Shown: positions 9,312 to 18,106 of the stretch, in pieces | How positions within the stretch are numbered: position 1 is the stretch's first letter | Layout of the letters: the number at the start of each line of letters is the position of its first letter | Origin: Methylobacterium sp. E-005 | Lineage (GTDB): Bacteria; Pseudomonadota; Alphaproteobacteria; Rhizobiales; Beijerinckiaceae | Reading direction: 5' to 3' | NCBI RefSeq assembly: GCF_022829725.1 | Contig: NZ_JAKSYG010000171.1 | Coordinates: 62,001 to 126,000 of the forward strand | DNA: 64,000 bases | Translations under genes and position numbers: made by a program | Notes under the pieces: model-generated | Seen by the model: only the letters and a program-made list of their open reading frames with translations | Told to the model about the DNA's origin: nothing | The model's database searches: none

Positions 9312-9397
9312 CCGGGCCCATCTCCGTCAGACCCACGCGTCGCGCAGAATCCCGGGCACCGGTTGCCACCGGCATCAAGGCTCGGGCGTGGCGCGCG

Positions 9398-10294
9398 TCA
9401 GACCGCTTCCCGGTTGAGCCGAACGACGAGCTGATCGGCAAACTTCGCCGCCGCGACGGAGAGCGATCGCCCGCGCAACTGCGCGAGGATCAGGGTCATC
9501 GGCGTCAGGTCGCGGAGGTCGATCGGGCGGCTGTGCAGGCGCGGATCCTGGGGAATCCCGCTCGGGATCTGCAGGCTGACGAGATCCTCCCGCAGGACGA
9601 GGTTGCGCAAGAATTCCAGCGAGCCCGACTCGACGACCGGCCGGAGCTCGACCCCGCGCCGGGCCAAAGCGTGCTCGATGTGATGGCGGATGGCGAGCGA
9701 GTGGTCGGGCAGGGCCAGGGCATGGCCGAGGCATTCGCGCAGCCGCACCGGCCCGCTCTCCGACGCCAGCGGATGCCCTGTGCGCATCAGCGCGCAGAGG
9801 ATCTGGTGTCCGGAGAAGAGCGGATGCAGCTCCGCCGAGGGCGGTGGTTGCAGGATCAGGGCGAGATCGGCCTCGAAGGCCGCCAGGGCCGTCACGGCCT
9901 GCGCGTGATCGCGGACCTGGACCATGAAGCCGACCTGGGGAAACCGGGCCCGGTACGCCTCGACCTCCTCGGGCACCACCTGCGTCACGAAGGCTTGGCT
10001 GCAGGCGAGCGACACGTGACCGCGGCGCACCCCCGACAGATCGGCGATCTGCGAGCGCACCCGGTCGAGATCCGCCACTTGGTCGCGGATGTGCCGGGCG
10101 AAGAGCTCGCCGGCCGCGTTGAGCCGCATGCCCTGCGGCAGGCGCTCGAAGATCGGCGTGCCGAGTTCGTATTCGAGGTCCTGGATCTGCCGCGTCAGGG
10201 CCGAGGGCGTCAGATTCAACCGCTCCGCGGCGCGCCGGATCGAGCCGGCACGGGCGACCTCGGCGACGTAGGTGACGGTGCGCAGATGCTTCAC
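9398..10294 (-). CDS. LysR-family transcriptional regulator
   Basis: DNA-binding regulator of 298 residues. The N-terminal winged helix begins HLRTVTYVAEVARAGSIRRA and AERLNLTPSALTRQIQDLE, the standard LysR pattern; the rest is the periplasmic-binding-protein-like effector domain. GTG at 10294 is preferred because an AGGA ribosome site lies just upstream, it gives the normal LysR N-terminus and it leaves the inverted repeat at 10314-10330 outside the gene. An ATG at 10357 would add 21 residues. It is divergent from the importer and allophanate hydrolase operon and is probably its regulator. Confidence 0.88.
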   Translation of the reverse strand: MKHLRTVTYVAEVARAGSIRRAAERLNLTPSALTRQIQDLEYELGTPIFERLPQGMRLNAAGELFARHIRDQVADLDRVRSQIADLSGVRRGHVSLACSQAFVTQVVPEEVEAYRARFPQVGFMVQVRDHAQAVTALAAFEADLALILQPPPSAELHPLFSGHQILCALMRTGHPLASESGPVRLRECLGHALALPDHSLAIRHHIEHALARRGVELRPVVESGSLEFLRNLVLREDLVSLQIPSGIPQDPRLHSRPIDLRDLTPMTLILAQLRGRSLSVAAAKFADQLVVRLNREAV

Positions 10295-10313
10295 ACCGGC
10301 ATCCTGCGGACCC

Positions 10314-10330
10314 GTTGCTGTAAATGCAAC
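10314..10330. promoter_or_regulatory. Candidate LysR binding site (GTTGC-N7-GCAAC)
   Basis: A perfect five-base inverted repeat separated by seven bases, containing a T-N11-A core, lies between the divergent LysR gene and the importer operon. Position and form match LysR autoregulatory sites; this is inference from pattern. Confidence 0.5.
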
Positions 10331-10412
10331 GACATGCTCAGAAAATAGCACTTCCATGCAACAGGGGGTGCCCCTAGCGTTCGGAGCATCGGGACTCGTC
10401 TGGAGCCGTTCG

Positions 10413-11363
10413 ATGATCAGCCGCCGCACCCTCCTGGCCGGTCTCGGGACCGGCCTCGCCCTCGGTCCCCTATCCCGGGCCCACGCTGCGGGCGCGCCCG
10501 TCACGATCCGGATGGGCTCGCTGAAGCTGATCCACTCGATCGCGCCGAGCTTCTACGAGCGCTTCACCCCCGCGGGCGTGACGGTCGAGGTGGTGCCCTT
10601 CGAGAGCCCGACCGAGTGCAAGAACGCCGTGGTCACCAAGTCGGTGGATTTCGGCACCTTCGGGATCGCCGCCGCGACGCTGGGCGCCGCCGCCGGCGAG
10701 CCGCTCGTGGTGATCGCCTCCACCTGCAATCGCGGCATGGCGGTGATCGCCAAAAAGGGCTCCGACATCCACGCCATCAAGGACCTGCGCGGCAAGCGCG
10801 TCGCGATCTGGCCCGGCAGCACCCAGGAGGTCTTCGTCCTGGAGCGGATGCGCATGGAGGGGCTGTCCGTGAAGGACATCACCCCGGTGCGGGTCTCCTT
10901 CTCGGAGATGCACATCGCGCTCGCCCGCGGCGACGTCGACGCCTATGTCGGCGCCGAGCCGGGGCCCGGCGTCAGCCTCGCCTCGGGCGTCGGCCAGCTC
11001 GTCGAATACCCCTACGGCACCGAGATGGGATCGCTGAACATGGTGTTCGGCGCCCACCGCGACACGCTGGCCGAGCGGCCCGATCTCGTCCGGACCATGC
11101 TGGAGATCCACCGCAAGGCGACCGACTTCGCGGCCGGCGACCGCAACGCGATGATCGCCATGGCGGTGGCCAAGCTCGGCCAGAAGCGCGAGGCGCTGGA
11201 ACTCTCGGCCCCGAACGTCGAGCTGACCTGGCGCCTGGGCCCGGACGAGGTCCGGCAGGCCGGGGCCTATGCGCAGCACATGTTGGCGCTCAAGCAGATC
11301 AAGCGCCTGCCGGAGCCGGGCTTCATCGATACCCGCTTCGTCGACGCGATGGGGCGGGCGTGA
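10413..11363 (+). CDS. NitT/TauT-family ABC transporter substrate-binding protein
   Basis: Periplasmic binding protein of 316 residues of the nitrate/taurine/sulfonate (NMT1-like) class. The N-terminus SRRTLLAGLGTGLALG is a twin-arginine signal with a cleavage site after AHA (about residue 28). VDFGTFGIAAATLGAAAGEP and DLRGKRVAIWPGS are typical of the family. It is the first gene of a tight operon: its TGA overlaps the GTG of the permease gene. Ligand unknown; the allophanate hydrolase at the end of the operon suggests an organic nitrogen compound. Confidence 0.88.
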   Translation: MISRRTLLAGLGTGLALGPLSRAHAAGAPVTIRMGSLKLIHSIAPSFYERFTPAGVTVEVVPFESPTECKNAVVTKSVDFGTFGIAAATLGAAAGEPLVVIASTCNRGMAVIAKKGSDIHAIKDLRGKRVAIWPGSTQEVFVLERMRMEGLSVKDITPVRVSFSEMHIALARGDVDAYVGAEPGPGVSLASGVGQLVEYPYGTEMGSLNMVFGAHRDTLAERPDLVRTMLEIHRKATDFAAGDRNAMIAMAVAKLGQKREALELSAPNVELTWRLGPDEVRQAGAYAQHMLALKQIKRLPEPGFIDTRFVDAMGRA

Positions 11364-12244
11364 GCACGGGGATCGAGGCCGGTGCCCTGCCGGTCGCGGC
11401 GCCGGTGACTTCGCCGGTGACTTCGCCGGTGACACCGGCCCCGGCCCGCGGGGCCGGGGCGGGGCTCGCCCATCTGCGCCGGCTGGCGCTCGCCTGCGTG
11501 GTGCCGGCCGCGCTCGTCGCGGTCTGGCAGGTCACCACCGCGGGCCGGCCCTACAGCCTGATCCCGCCGCCCGCGGAGGTCTGGGCCGAACTGCGGGATC
11601 TCGCCGTCGGCGGCGTCAACGACGACGCCTTCAGCGGCACCCTCTGGACCCATCTCGCGGCCTCGCTCGGCCGGGTCTATGGCGGCTTCGCGCTGGCGGC
11701 CGCCGCCGCCCTGCCGCTCGGCCTGATGATCGGCCGCGTGCCCCTGATCCGGGCGCTCCTCGACCCCGTCCTGCAGGTGCTGCGGCCAGTCCCGGTCACC
11801 GCGTGGCTGCCGCTCGCCATGATCCTGTTCGGCCTGGGACCCCGCTCGGCCTTCTTCCTCGTGTTCCTCGGGGCGTTCTACCCGATCCTGGTCAACACCG
11901 TGTTCGGGGTCCGCTCGGTGGAGCCGCGCCTGTTCGAGGCGGCCGCGATGCTGGGCTGCACCGGGCCGGCGCAATTCGTCCGCGTCGTGCTGCCGGCGGC
12001 GCTGCCGTCGATCTTCACCGGCCTGCGGCTCGGCCTCGGCTTCGCCTGGGTGGTGATCGTGGTCGGCGAGATGACCGGCGTCCAGACCGGCCTCGGCGCG
12101 ATCATCATGGAGGCGCGCCAGCTCTCGCGCACCGAGATCGTGATCTGCGGCATGGCGGTGATCGGGGTCGCGGGCTTCGTCTCCGACTGGCTGGTCATGC
12201 AGCTCGGCCGCCGGCTGCTCGCCTGGAGCCCCAATCATGGCTGA
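11360..12244 (+). CDS. NitT/TauT-family ABC transporter permease
   Basis: Inner-membrane permease of 294 residues. After a Pro/Ala-rich N-terminal tail of about 35 residues comes the first helix (LALACVVPAALVAVWQV). The C-terminal half contains the EAA loop (LFEAAAMLGCTGPAQFVRVV) and GLGFAWVVIVVGEMTGV, standard for SsuC/TauC-type permeases. The start is GTG overlapping the upstream stop. The tail holds a 12-bp tandem repeat encoding repeated V-T-S-P. It overlaps the ATPase gene by eight bases. Confidence 0.9.
   Translation: MSTGIEAGALPVAAPVTSPVTSPVTPAPARGAGAGLAHLRRLALACVVPAALVAVWQVTTAGRPYSLIPPPAEVWAELRDLAVGGVNDDAFSGTLWTHLAASLGRVYGGFALAAAAALPLGLMIGRVPLIRALLDPVLQVLRPVPVTAWLPLAMILFGLGPRSAFFLVFLGAFYPILVNTVFGVRSVEPRLFEAAAMLGCTGPAQFVRVVLPAALPSIFTGLRLGLGFAWVVIVVGEMTGVQTGLGAIIMEARQLSRTEIVICGMAVIGVAGFVSDWLVMQLGRRLLAWSPNHG
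11400..11433 (+). repeat. 12-bp coding tandem repeat (2.8 units)
   Basis: The unit CGCCGGTGACTT is repeated at 11400 and 11412, with a third partial copy from 11424. It encodes V-T-S-P units in the N-terminal tail of the permease, ahead of the first helix, where length changes should be tolerated. Confidence 0.85.
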
Positions 12245-13019
12245 CCCGACGATCCCGATCCTCGACATGCGGGCGGTCTCCAAGACCTACACGGCGGGCG
12301 GGCGCCGGACCGAGGCCCTGCGCGAGGCGAACCTCACCGTGTCGCGCGGCGCGTTCGTCTGCCTGCTCGGCGCCTCGGGTTGCGGGAAGTCGACGCTGCT
12401 GCGGGTCGCCGCCGGCTTCGAGGCCCCAACCGCCGGGGAGGCCCTGATGTGGGGCAAGCCGATCGCCGGGCCGGGGCCGAGCCGCGGCATGGTCTTCCAG
12501 GATTACGGCCTGTTCCCGTGGCTCACCGTGCGCGACAATATCGGCTTCGGTCCAAAGGCGCGTGGGCGGCCCGCCCTCGAGGTGCGCGACACCGCCGAAC
12601 GCTACATCGCGCTCGTCGGCCTCCAGGCTTTCGCCGACGCCTACCCGCACCAGCTCTCGGGCGGGATGAAGCAGCGGGTCGCCATCGCCCGGGTGCTCGC
12701 CAACGAGGCCGAGGTGGTGCTGATGGACGAGCCCTTCGGGGCGCTCGATGCCATGACCCGCGAACGCCTGCAGGACGAACTGCTCGACCTCTGGTCGCGC
12801 ACCGGGCTGACGATCCTGTTCGTCACCCATGCCATCGAGGAGGCGATTTTTCTGGCCGACCGCATCGTGATGATGTCGCCCGGACCGGGCCGGATCGAGG
12901 CGATCCATCCGGTCGAGCTGCCGCGGCGCCGCGACGTGTCGAGCCCGGCCTTCAACGACCTCCGCCGGATGCTGGCGGCCCAGCTCCACAGCCACCACGC
13001 CCCGCGGGCCGCCGCCTGA
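12237..13019 (+). CDS. NitT/TauT-family ABC transporter ATP-binding protein
   Basis: Nucleotide-binding subunit of 260 residues. Walker A GASGCGKST is near residues 44-52, the Q-loop reads MVFQDYGLFPW, the signature is LSGGMKQR, and Walker B with D-loop reads VVLMDEPFGALD, followed by the switch His in FVTHAIEEA. This is the SsuB/TauB/NrtD class. It overlaps the permease gene by eight bases and its TGA shares one base with the next ATG (TGATG), so importer and first enzyme are coupled. Confidence 0.93.
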   Translation: MADPTIPILDMRAVSKTYTAGGRRTEALREANLTVSRGAFVCLLGASGCGKSTLLRVAAGFEAPTAGEALMWGKPIAGPGPSRGMVFQDYGLFPWLTVRDNIGFGPKARGRPALEVRDTAERYIALVGLQAFADAYPHQLSGGMKQRVAIARVLANEAEVVLMDEPFGALDAMTRERLQDELLDLWSRTGLTILFVTHAIEEAIFLADRIVMMSPGPGRIEAIHPVELPRRRDVSSPAFNDLRRMLAAQLHSHHAPRAAA

Positions 13020-13933
13020 TGGACATCGCCTTCGACGATCCCCGCCGGCCGGAGAACCGGCTCGCCTACCGCGCCACCGTGGACCGGCCGCGCCTGGCGC
13101 TGCCCGGGGGCAGGCACGTCGCCGTCTGGCCCGTGGTCAATGTCGAGCACTGGCTGATCGACCATCCGATGCCGCGCCAGATCCTGGTGCCGCCGACCGC
13201 CGCGAGCCTGCTGCCCGATCTCCCGAACTGGGCGTGGCACGAGTACGGCATGCGCGTCGGCTTCTGGCGCTTCCTCGAAGCCTTCGCCAGCCGCGGCATC
13301 CGCCCGACCCTGTCGATCAACGGCTCGGTCTGCACCGCCTATCCCCGCATCGCCGAGGCCGCCCACGCGGCCGGCTGGGAGTTCATGGCCCACGGCTTTC
13401 ATCAAGTGCCGACCCACCGGGTCGAGGACCAGCCGGGGATGATCGCCCGCACGGTCGCGGCGATCACCGCGACCACGGGGCACCCGCCGCGCGGGTGGCT
13501 GGGGCCCGGCCTCACCGAGACCCTCGACACGCCCGACCACCTGCACGCGGCCGGCATCGACTATGTCGGCGACTTCGTGGTCGACGACCGCCCCTGCCGC
13601 GTGGCGACGCGCACGGGGCCGCTCGTCGCCCTCCCCTACTCGGTCGAGCTGAACGACATCCCGCTGCTCGCCATCCAGCACCACCGGGCCGACGAGTTCG
13701 TGGAGCGGGCGCTCGCCAACCTCGACCGCCTCGCCGCCGAGGCCGCGGGCCCCGGACCGCTGGGCGGCGCCAAGGTGATGAGCTTCGCGATCCACCCCTA
13801 CATCACCGGCGTCCCGCACCGGATCGGCCTGCTGGAGCGGCTGCTCGACGCCATCCTGGCCCGCCGCGACGCGGTCTTCATGCAGGGGACCGAGATCCTC
13901 GACTGGTACCGCGCCTCCGGCGACGCATCCTGA
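13019..13933 (+). CDS. Polysaccharide deacetylase-family protein (PuuE/allantoinase-like)
   Basis: Protein of 304 residues of the NodB-homology superfamily, closest in style to PuuE-type allantoinases and related amide hydrolases rather than to sugar deacetylases. Visible landmarks are AVWPVVNVEHW near the start of the domain, LSINGSVCTAYPRIAEAA, the metal-ligand-like AHGFHQVPT and GWLGPGLTETLDTP; the C-terminal AIHPYITGVPHRI carries a further His. No signal peptide is seen, so it should be cytoplasmic. It is coupled to the ATPase gene and followed 15 bases later by allophanate hydrolase, which points to hydrolysis of a C-N bond in the imported compound. The substrate is inference. Confidence 0.8.
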   Translation: MDIAFDDPRRPENRLAYRATVDRPRLALPGGRHVAVWPVVNVEHWLIDHPMPRQILVPPTAASLLPDLPNWAWHEYGMRVGFWRFLEAFASRGIRPTLSINGSVCTAYPRIAEAAHAAGWEFMAHGFHQVPTHRVEDQPGMIARTVAAITATTGHPPRGWLGPGLTETLDTPDHLHAAGIDYVGDFVVDDRPCRVATRTGPLVALPYSVELNDIPLLAIQHHRADEFVERALANLDRLAAEAAGPGPLGGAKVMSFAIHPYITGVPHRIGLLERLLDAILARRDAVFMQGTEILDWYRASGDAS

Positions 13934-13948
13934 GCGGGATTGCGAGGA

Positions 13949-15760
13949 ATGACCGTGCCCCCCTTCCCGACGATCCCCGTGCTGCACGCCGCCTATGCAG
14001 CGGGCCAGGACCCGGGCACCGTCGTGGCCGAGGCCTACCGCCGGCTCGCCGCAATCGACGATCCCGGCATCTTCCTCGCGCTCGTGCCGGAGGCGGTGGC
14101 GCAGGCTGCCGCGGCGGCGCTCCCGCCCTTCGACCCCGGGGCGATGCCGCTCTGGGGCGTGCCGTTTGCCGTCAAGGACAACATCGACGTCGCCGGCCTG
14201 CCGACCACGGCGGCCTGCCCGGATTTCGCCCATACGCCGGCCGAGACCGCGCCCGCGGTGGCCCGTTTGCAGGCGGCCGGCGCGATCCTGATCGGCAAGA
14301 CCAACCTCGACCAGTTCGCCACCGGTCTCGTCGGCCTGCGCACCCCTGGCCCGGCCCCGCGCAACGCGATCGACCCGACCTACGTGCCCGGCGGCTCCAG
14401 CAGCGGCTCGGCCGTCGCGGTGGCCCACGGGATCGTATCCTTCGCCCTCGGGACCGACACGGCGGGATCGGGCCGGGTGCCGGCGGCGCTCAACAACGTC
14501 GTCGGGTTGAAGCCCTCCCTGGGGGCGGTCTCCAGCCGCGGGATGCTGCCGGCCTGCCGGACCCTCGACACGCTCTCGGTCTTCGCCGGCACCGTCGGCG
14601 ACGCCGACGCGGCCCTCCGGGTCATGCTGGGCTTCGACGGCGCCGATCCCTGGTCGCGGGCCTTGCCGGTGCCGCCAGCACCGGCCGCCCTTCCGCCGGG
14701 CCTGCGCCTGGGGCTACCGGATGCGGCGAGTTTGCGCTTCGGCGGCGACGGCCTCTCGGAGGCGGCCTTCGCGGCGTCGGCCGCCGACCTCGAAACCCTC
14801 GCCGGGGCGGCGGCGGCGGTCGATCTCGCGCCGATGTTCGCCGTCGCGGCCCTGCTCTATGACGGGCCCTGGGTCGCCGAGCGCTACGCGGCGATCCGGC
14901 CGATCATGGAAACGCGCCCCGAAATCCTGCACCCGACGACGCGGGCGGTGATCGCCGCCGCCGGGCGCTACAGCGCCGCCGATGCCTTCGCGGGCCTCTA
15001 CAGCCTCGCGGAGCTGCGCCGGCACGTGGACGCGCTCTGGGACCGGATCGACGTGCTCGCCGTGCCGACCTATCCGCGTCCGCAGACCTGCGCGGGGGTG
15101 CTCGCCGACCCGATCGGCGCGAACAGCGAGCTCGGCACCTACACCAACTTCGTCAACCTGCTCGACTGGTGTGCCCTCGCGGTCCCGGGGCGGCCCCGGG
15201 CCGACGGCTTTCCGTCCGGGATCACCCTCCTCGCGCCGCGCGGCTCCGACGGGCTCCTCGCCGCCCTGGGTGCGCGCCTGCACGCGGCCGCGGCCGGACG
15301 GATCGGCGCGGGGGTGTCGCCGGTGCCGGCCGTGGTGCCGGGTCCGGCCCGCGCACGGCCCGGCGAGATCGAATTGGCGGTGGTCGGGGCGCATCTGTCG
15401 GGCCTGCCCCTGAACCGCGAACTCGCCGCGCACGGCGCCCGGTATCTGCGGACGGTGGCAACCCGATCGGAGTACCGCCTCTACGCCTTGCCCGGCGGAC
15501 CGCCGCATCGTCCCGGCCTCCTCCGGGTGACCGCCGATGACGGTGGCGCGATCGAAACGGAGGTCTGGGCGCTGTCGCCCGCCGCCTTCGGGGCCTTCGT
15601 GGCCGCCATCCCGGAACCCCTCGGGATCGGCACCCTGCGGCTCGCCGACGGAACCGCGCCGAAAGGCTTTCTGGTCGAGGCGGCGGGCGTCGCGGATGCG
15701 GTCGACATCACGCGGTTCGGCGGCTGGCGCCGCTACGTGGCCGGCCGTGAAGCGGCCTGA
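13949..15760 (+). CDS. atzF: Allophanate hydrolase
   Basis: Cytoplasmic amidase-signature enzyme of 603 residues that converts allophanate to ammonia and CO2. The Lys-Ser-Ser triad is visible: Lys in VPFAVKDNIDVAG (about 76), GGSSSGSAVAVAHG and GTDTAGSGRVPAALNN. The full C-terminal AtzF domain is present (ELAVVGAHLSGLPLNRELA and later GFLVEAAGVADAVDITRFGG), which separates it from ordinary amidases. ATG is taken as start; a TTG nine bases upstream is an alternative. No urea carboxylase, biuret hydrolase or guanidine carboxylase lies in the window, so the source of allophanate here is unclear. Confidence 0.93.
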   Translation: MTVPPFPTIPVLHAAYAAGQDPGTVVAEAYRRLAAIDDPGIFLALVPEAVAQAAAAALPPFDPGAMPLWGVPFAVKDNIDVAGLPTTAACPDFAHTPAETAPAVARLQAAGAILIGKTNLDQFATGLVGLRTPGPAPRNAIDPTYVPGGSSSGSAVAVAHGIVSFALGTDTAGSGRVPAALNNVVGLKPSLGAVSSRGMLPACRTLDTLSVFAGTVGDADAALRVMLGFDGADPWSRALPVPPAPAALPPGLRLGLPDAASLRFGGDGLSEAAFAASAADLETLAGAAAAVDLAPMFAVAALLYDGPWVAERYAAIRPIMETRPEILHPTTRAVIAAAGRYSAADAFAGLYSLAELRRHVDALWDRIDVLAVPTYPRPQTCAGVLADPIGANSELGTYTNFVNLLDWCALAVPGRPRADGFPSGITLLAPRGSDGLLAALGARLHAAAAGRIGAGVSPVPAVVPGPARARPGEIELAVVGAHLSGLPLNRELAAHGARYLRTVATRSEYRLYALPGGPPHRPGLLRVTADDGGAIETEVWALSPAAFGAFVAAIPEPLGIGTLRLADGTAPKGFLVEAAGVADAVDITRFGGWRRYVAGREAA

Positions 15761-15768
15761 CGGATTGG

Positions 15769-15842
15769 CCGATACCGCCACGCGGACACCTCCCCGCCGT
15801 GTACAGGAAGCCCTGCTCGGCCCCGCCCGCGTGGCGTATCGG
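15769..15842. terminator. Long hairpin between convergent atzF and SulP genes
   Basis: CCGATACCGCCACGCGG (15769-15785) can pair with CCCGCGTGGCGTATCGG (15826-15842), one mismatch or bulge, around a loop of about 40 bases. It fills the 108-base convergent gap and may stop transcription from either side. There is no U-tract, so this is tentative. Confidence 0.35.
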
Positions 15843-15868
15843 TCCGGACACCGGAGCCCGCACGCCGC

Positions 15869-18106
15869 TCAGTGCAGCTCGGCCTCGAGCAGCCGGTTCG
15901 TGTCGGTGAGCTTGCCGGCCAGTTCCAGGATCAGGAAGCGCTGGACGTGCAGCGCGAGGCCGGGGCGCTCCCGTTCCATGCGGGCGAGGCCGTCCCGGTC
16001 GATGCCGGCGACCCGGCAGGGGCTCTCGGCGATGGCCGTGGCGGTCCGCTCGCCCCCCTGCGCCAGCGCGACCTCGCCGATCACCGTGCCCGCCGTGGTG
16101 GTGCGCAGGCGCAGGTGCGGACGCCCCGGCACCGTGATCTCGACCGAGACGACGCCCTGTTCGAGGAAATACAGGGCGTCGGCCGGCTCGCCCTGGCGCA
16201 TCAGCACCGCGCCGGCCTCCAGGGCGCGGACGGTCACGTAGGGCGCGAGGTCGCCGGGCTCGATCGTGCAGCCCAGCTGCTCCGACAGGTGCCGGGCGAA
16301 GGGCGCGGCTGCGCCGGACCCGGCGATCCCCGCCTCCGAGAGCAGCGTCGCCTCCGCGTCCCGCAGGGCCTCGTCGAGGGTCGGCCGGACACGGATCCGG
16401 GGTCCGGTGGTGAGGCCGTTGCGGGTGAACTGCCGGAGCATCGTCGGCCCGGGATGGGCCAGGAGCACGTCGAAGCCGCGCGCCTCGGCGAGCTGCCCGA
16501 TCTTGCGGAACGCCACCAGGGCCGAGCTGTCGAGGCCGACGCAGTCGCGGACATCCAGGATGAGCACGCGCAGGGTCCCGGCCTCCGCGGCGACCCGCCG
16601 GTAGATCGCCTGGCCGTTCAGGAAGAACAGGAAGCCCTGCAGCGTGTAGATCCGCGTGCGGGTTCCGGCCGCGCGCAGCCGGGCGGCGGTGTCGGGGTCG
16701 CGGATGATGCTGCTGCGCCGCTCCGCCCCGGACAGCGCCCGGCGGATGGTCGGGATCTGGGCGTACTGGACCGCGAAGATCAGCATCGCCATCAGGATGC
16801 CGGTCAGGAAGCCCGCTGTCGCCCCGAACAGGGCGGTCGCCGCGCAGACGGAAGCCGCCACCGCGACCTCCCAGGGCAGCAGGGTCCGATGGGCGCGGGA
16901 GAGGTTGACGAGGTGCCCCAGCGCGATGGCGATCAGCGCCCCGCCGGCCAGCGGGCGCGGCAGCAGGCCCAGGGCACTGGCCCCGCAGGCCAGCAGGGCG
17001 GCCATGACGGCCAGCGTCAGCCATCGGCCCAGCCACTGCCCGCCGCCGATGTTGTGCAGATACAGCGTCGAGGTCCGGTCGAAGCCCATGACGGGGCTGC
17101 CGAACAGGCTGCCGAGGACGTTCATCCAGCCCGAGGCGACGAAGACCCGGTCGATGTCGAACGTGCGCCGCAGGTCCAGCTCGACGCTGACGACATAGAG
17201 GATCTGGATGATCACCGCGACCAGGATCTCGGTGGCGATCTTCGGCAGGACCGGCAGCAGCAGGGCGGGATCGAAGGCTGGAAGGCGGCCGATCGCCGGG
17301 GCCCGGAGCAGGGGCCCCGGCGGCAGCGGATCGATCAGCCAGCCGGCGGCCTGCGCGGCGGCCGTGTCGAGGCCCTGCGCGGACAATCCGAGATGCACCA
17401 GCGCGAAGCTGGCGATGACGATGGCCGGGAAGGTGCCCCAGTGCGGGAAGCGCCGGGGCAGGTAGAAGGCGCAGGTGCCGATGCCGAGGGTCAGCGCGAT
17501 GCGCCCGAGCGTGCCGGGATCGATCGGGCTCGGCGTCGCCGGATCGAAGAGGGCGAGCACCGCCGCAACCGCGTCGTCGATATGGGCGCCGATCTGCACG
17601 CCGCTGCGCAGGAGCAGCAGGCCGACGCCGGCGAGGAAGCCGGTGAGGATCGGATAGGGCAGGAGCTGGGCCACCAGCGAGGCGCGCAGGGTCCCGAGCA
17701 GGACGAAGACGAGGCCCGTCAGCAGGGTCGTCACGCCGCAGACGAGCAGGACGACCTGCACGACCGCGTCCGGATCGGTCACGCCCGCCGCGTGCAGCTG
17801 CCCGGCGACCGTGGCGGCGATCGCCGCCTGCACGATCGCCGCCGCCCCGAAGAACGACAGGGAGACCACCACGTCCCGCTTGAGCGCCGCGAAGACGAGG
17901 CCGCCCAGGAGGTAGGCCGGGAGCATCGCCGCCACCCCGGCGGTGCGGTTCTCGGCGAGCGGGCCCGAGAAGATGAGCTGCGAGAACACGATGAGATCGA
18001 GCCCGATCATCATGGTGGCCACGCAGCCGCCCAGGATCGTCCGCGACACGCGCGCCGACGCGGCACGCACCGCACGTCCGGCGGAGGTCATGTCGGTGGT
18101 GGTCAT
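15869..18106 (-). CDS. SulP-family anion transporter with STAS and cyclic-nucleotide-binding domains
   Basis: Membrane protein of 745 residues. Roughly residues 25-430 are the SulP transport core with about a dozen hydrophobic segments, including PVMGFDRTSTLYLHNIGGGQ. Residues about 450-560 form a STAS domain (VLILDVRDCVGLDSSALVAF). The C-terminal part is a cNMP-binding domain, with VLMRQGEPADALYFLEQG and the phosphate-cassette-like GTVIGEVALAQGGERTATA. The fusion suggests transport of sulfate, bicarbonate or an organic anion gated by a nucleotide. It stands alone, convergent with atzF; the ssu genes begin about 1 kb away. Confidence 0.9.
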   Translation of the reverse strand: MTTTDMTSAGRAVRAASARVSRTILGGCVATMMIGLDLIVFSQLIFSGPLAENRTAGVAAMLPAYLLGGLVFAALKRDVVVSLSFFGAAAIVQAAIAATVAGQLHAAGVTDPDAVVQVVLLVCGVTTLLTGLVFVLLGTLRASLVAQLLPYPILTGFLAGVGLLLLRSGVQIGAHIDDAVAAVLALFDPATPSPIDPGTLGRIALTLGIGTCAFYLPRRFPHWGTFPAIVIASFALVHLGLSAQGLDTAAAQAAGWLIDPLPPGPLLRAPAIGRLPAFDPALLLPVLPKIATEILVAVIIQILYVVSVELDLRRTFDIDRVFVASGWMNVLGSLFGSPVMGFDRTSTLYLHNIGGGQWLGRWLTLAVMAALLACGASALGLLPRPLAGGALIAIALGHLVNLSRAHRTLLPWEVAVAASVCAATALFGATAGFLTGILMAMLIFAVQYAQIPTIRRALSGAERRSSIIRDPDTAARLRAAGTRTRIYTLQGFLFFLNGQAIYRRVAAEAGTLRVLILDVRDCVGLDSSALVAFRKIGQLAEARGFDVLLAHPGPTMLRQFTRNGLTTGPRIRVRPTLDEALRDAEATLLSEAGIAGSGAAAPFARHLSEQLGCTIEPGDLAPYVTVRALEAGAVLMRQGEPADALYFLEQGVVSVEITVPGRPHLRLRTTTAGTVIGEVALAQGGERTATAIAESPCRVAGIDRDGLARMERERPGLALHVQRFLILELAGKLTDTNRLLEAELH

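Noticed and set aside
10295..10412. Guanidine or other riboswitch before the allophanate hydrolase operon
   Set aside because: The gap is only 118 bases and shows a LysR-type inverted repeat but no conserved riboswitch core that I recognise.
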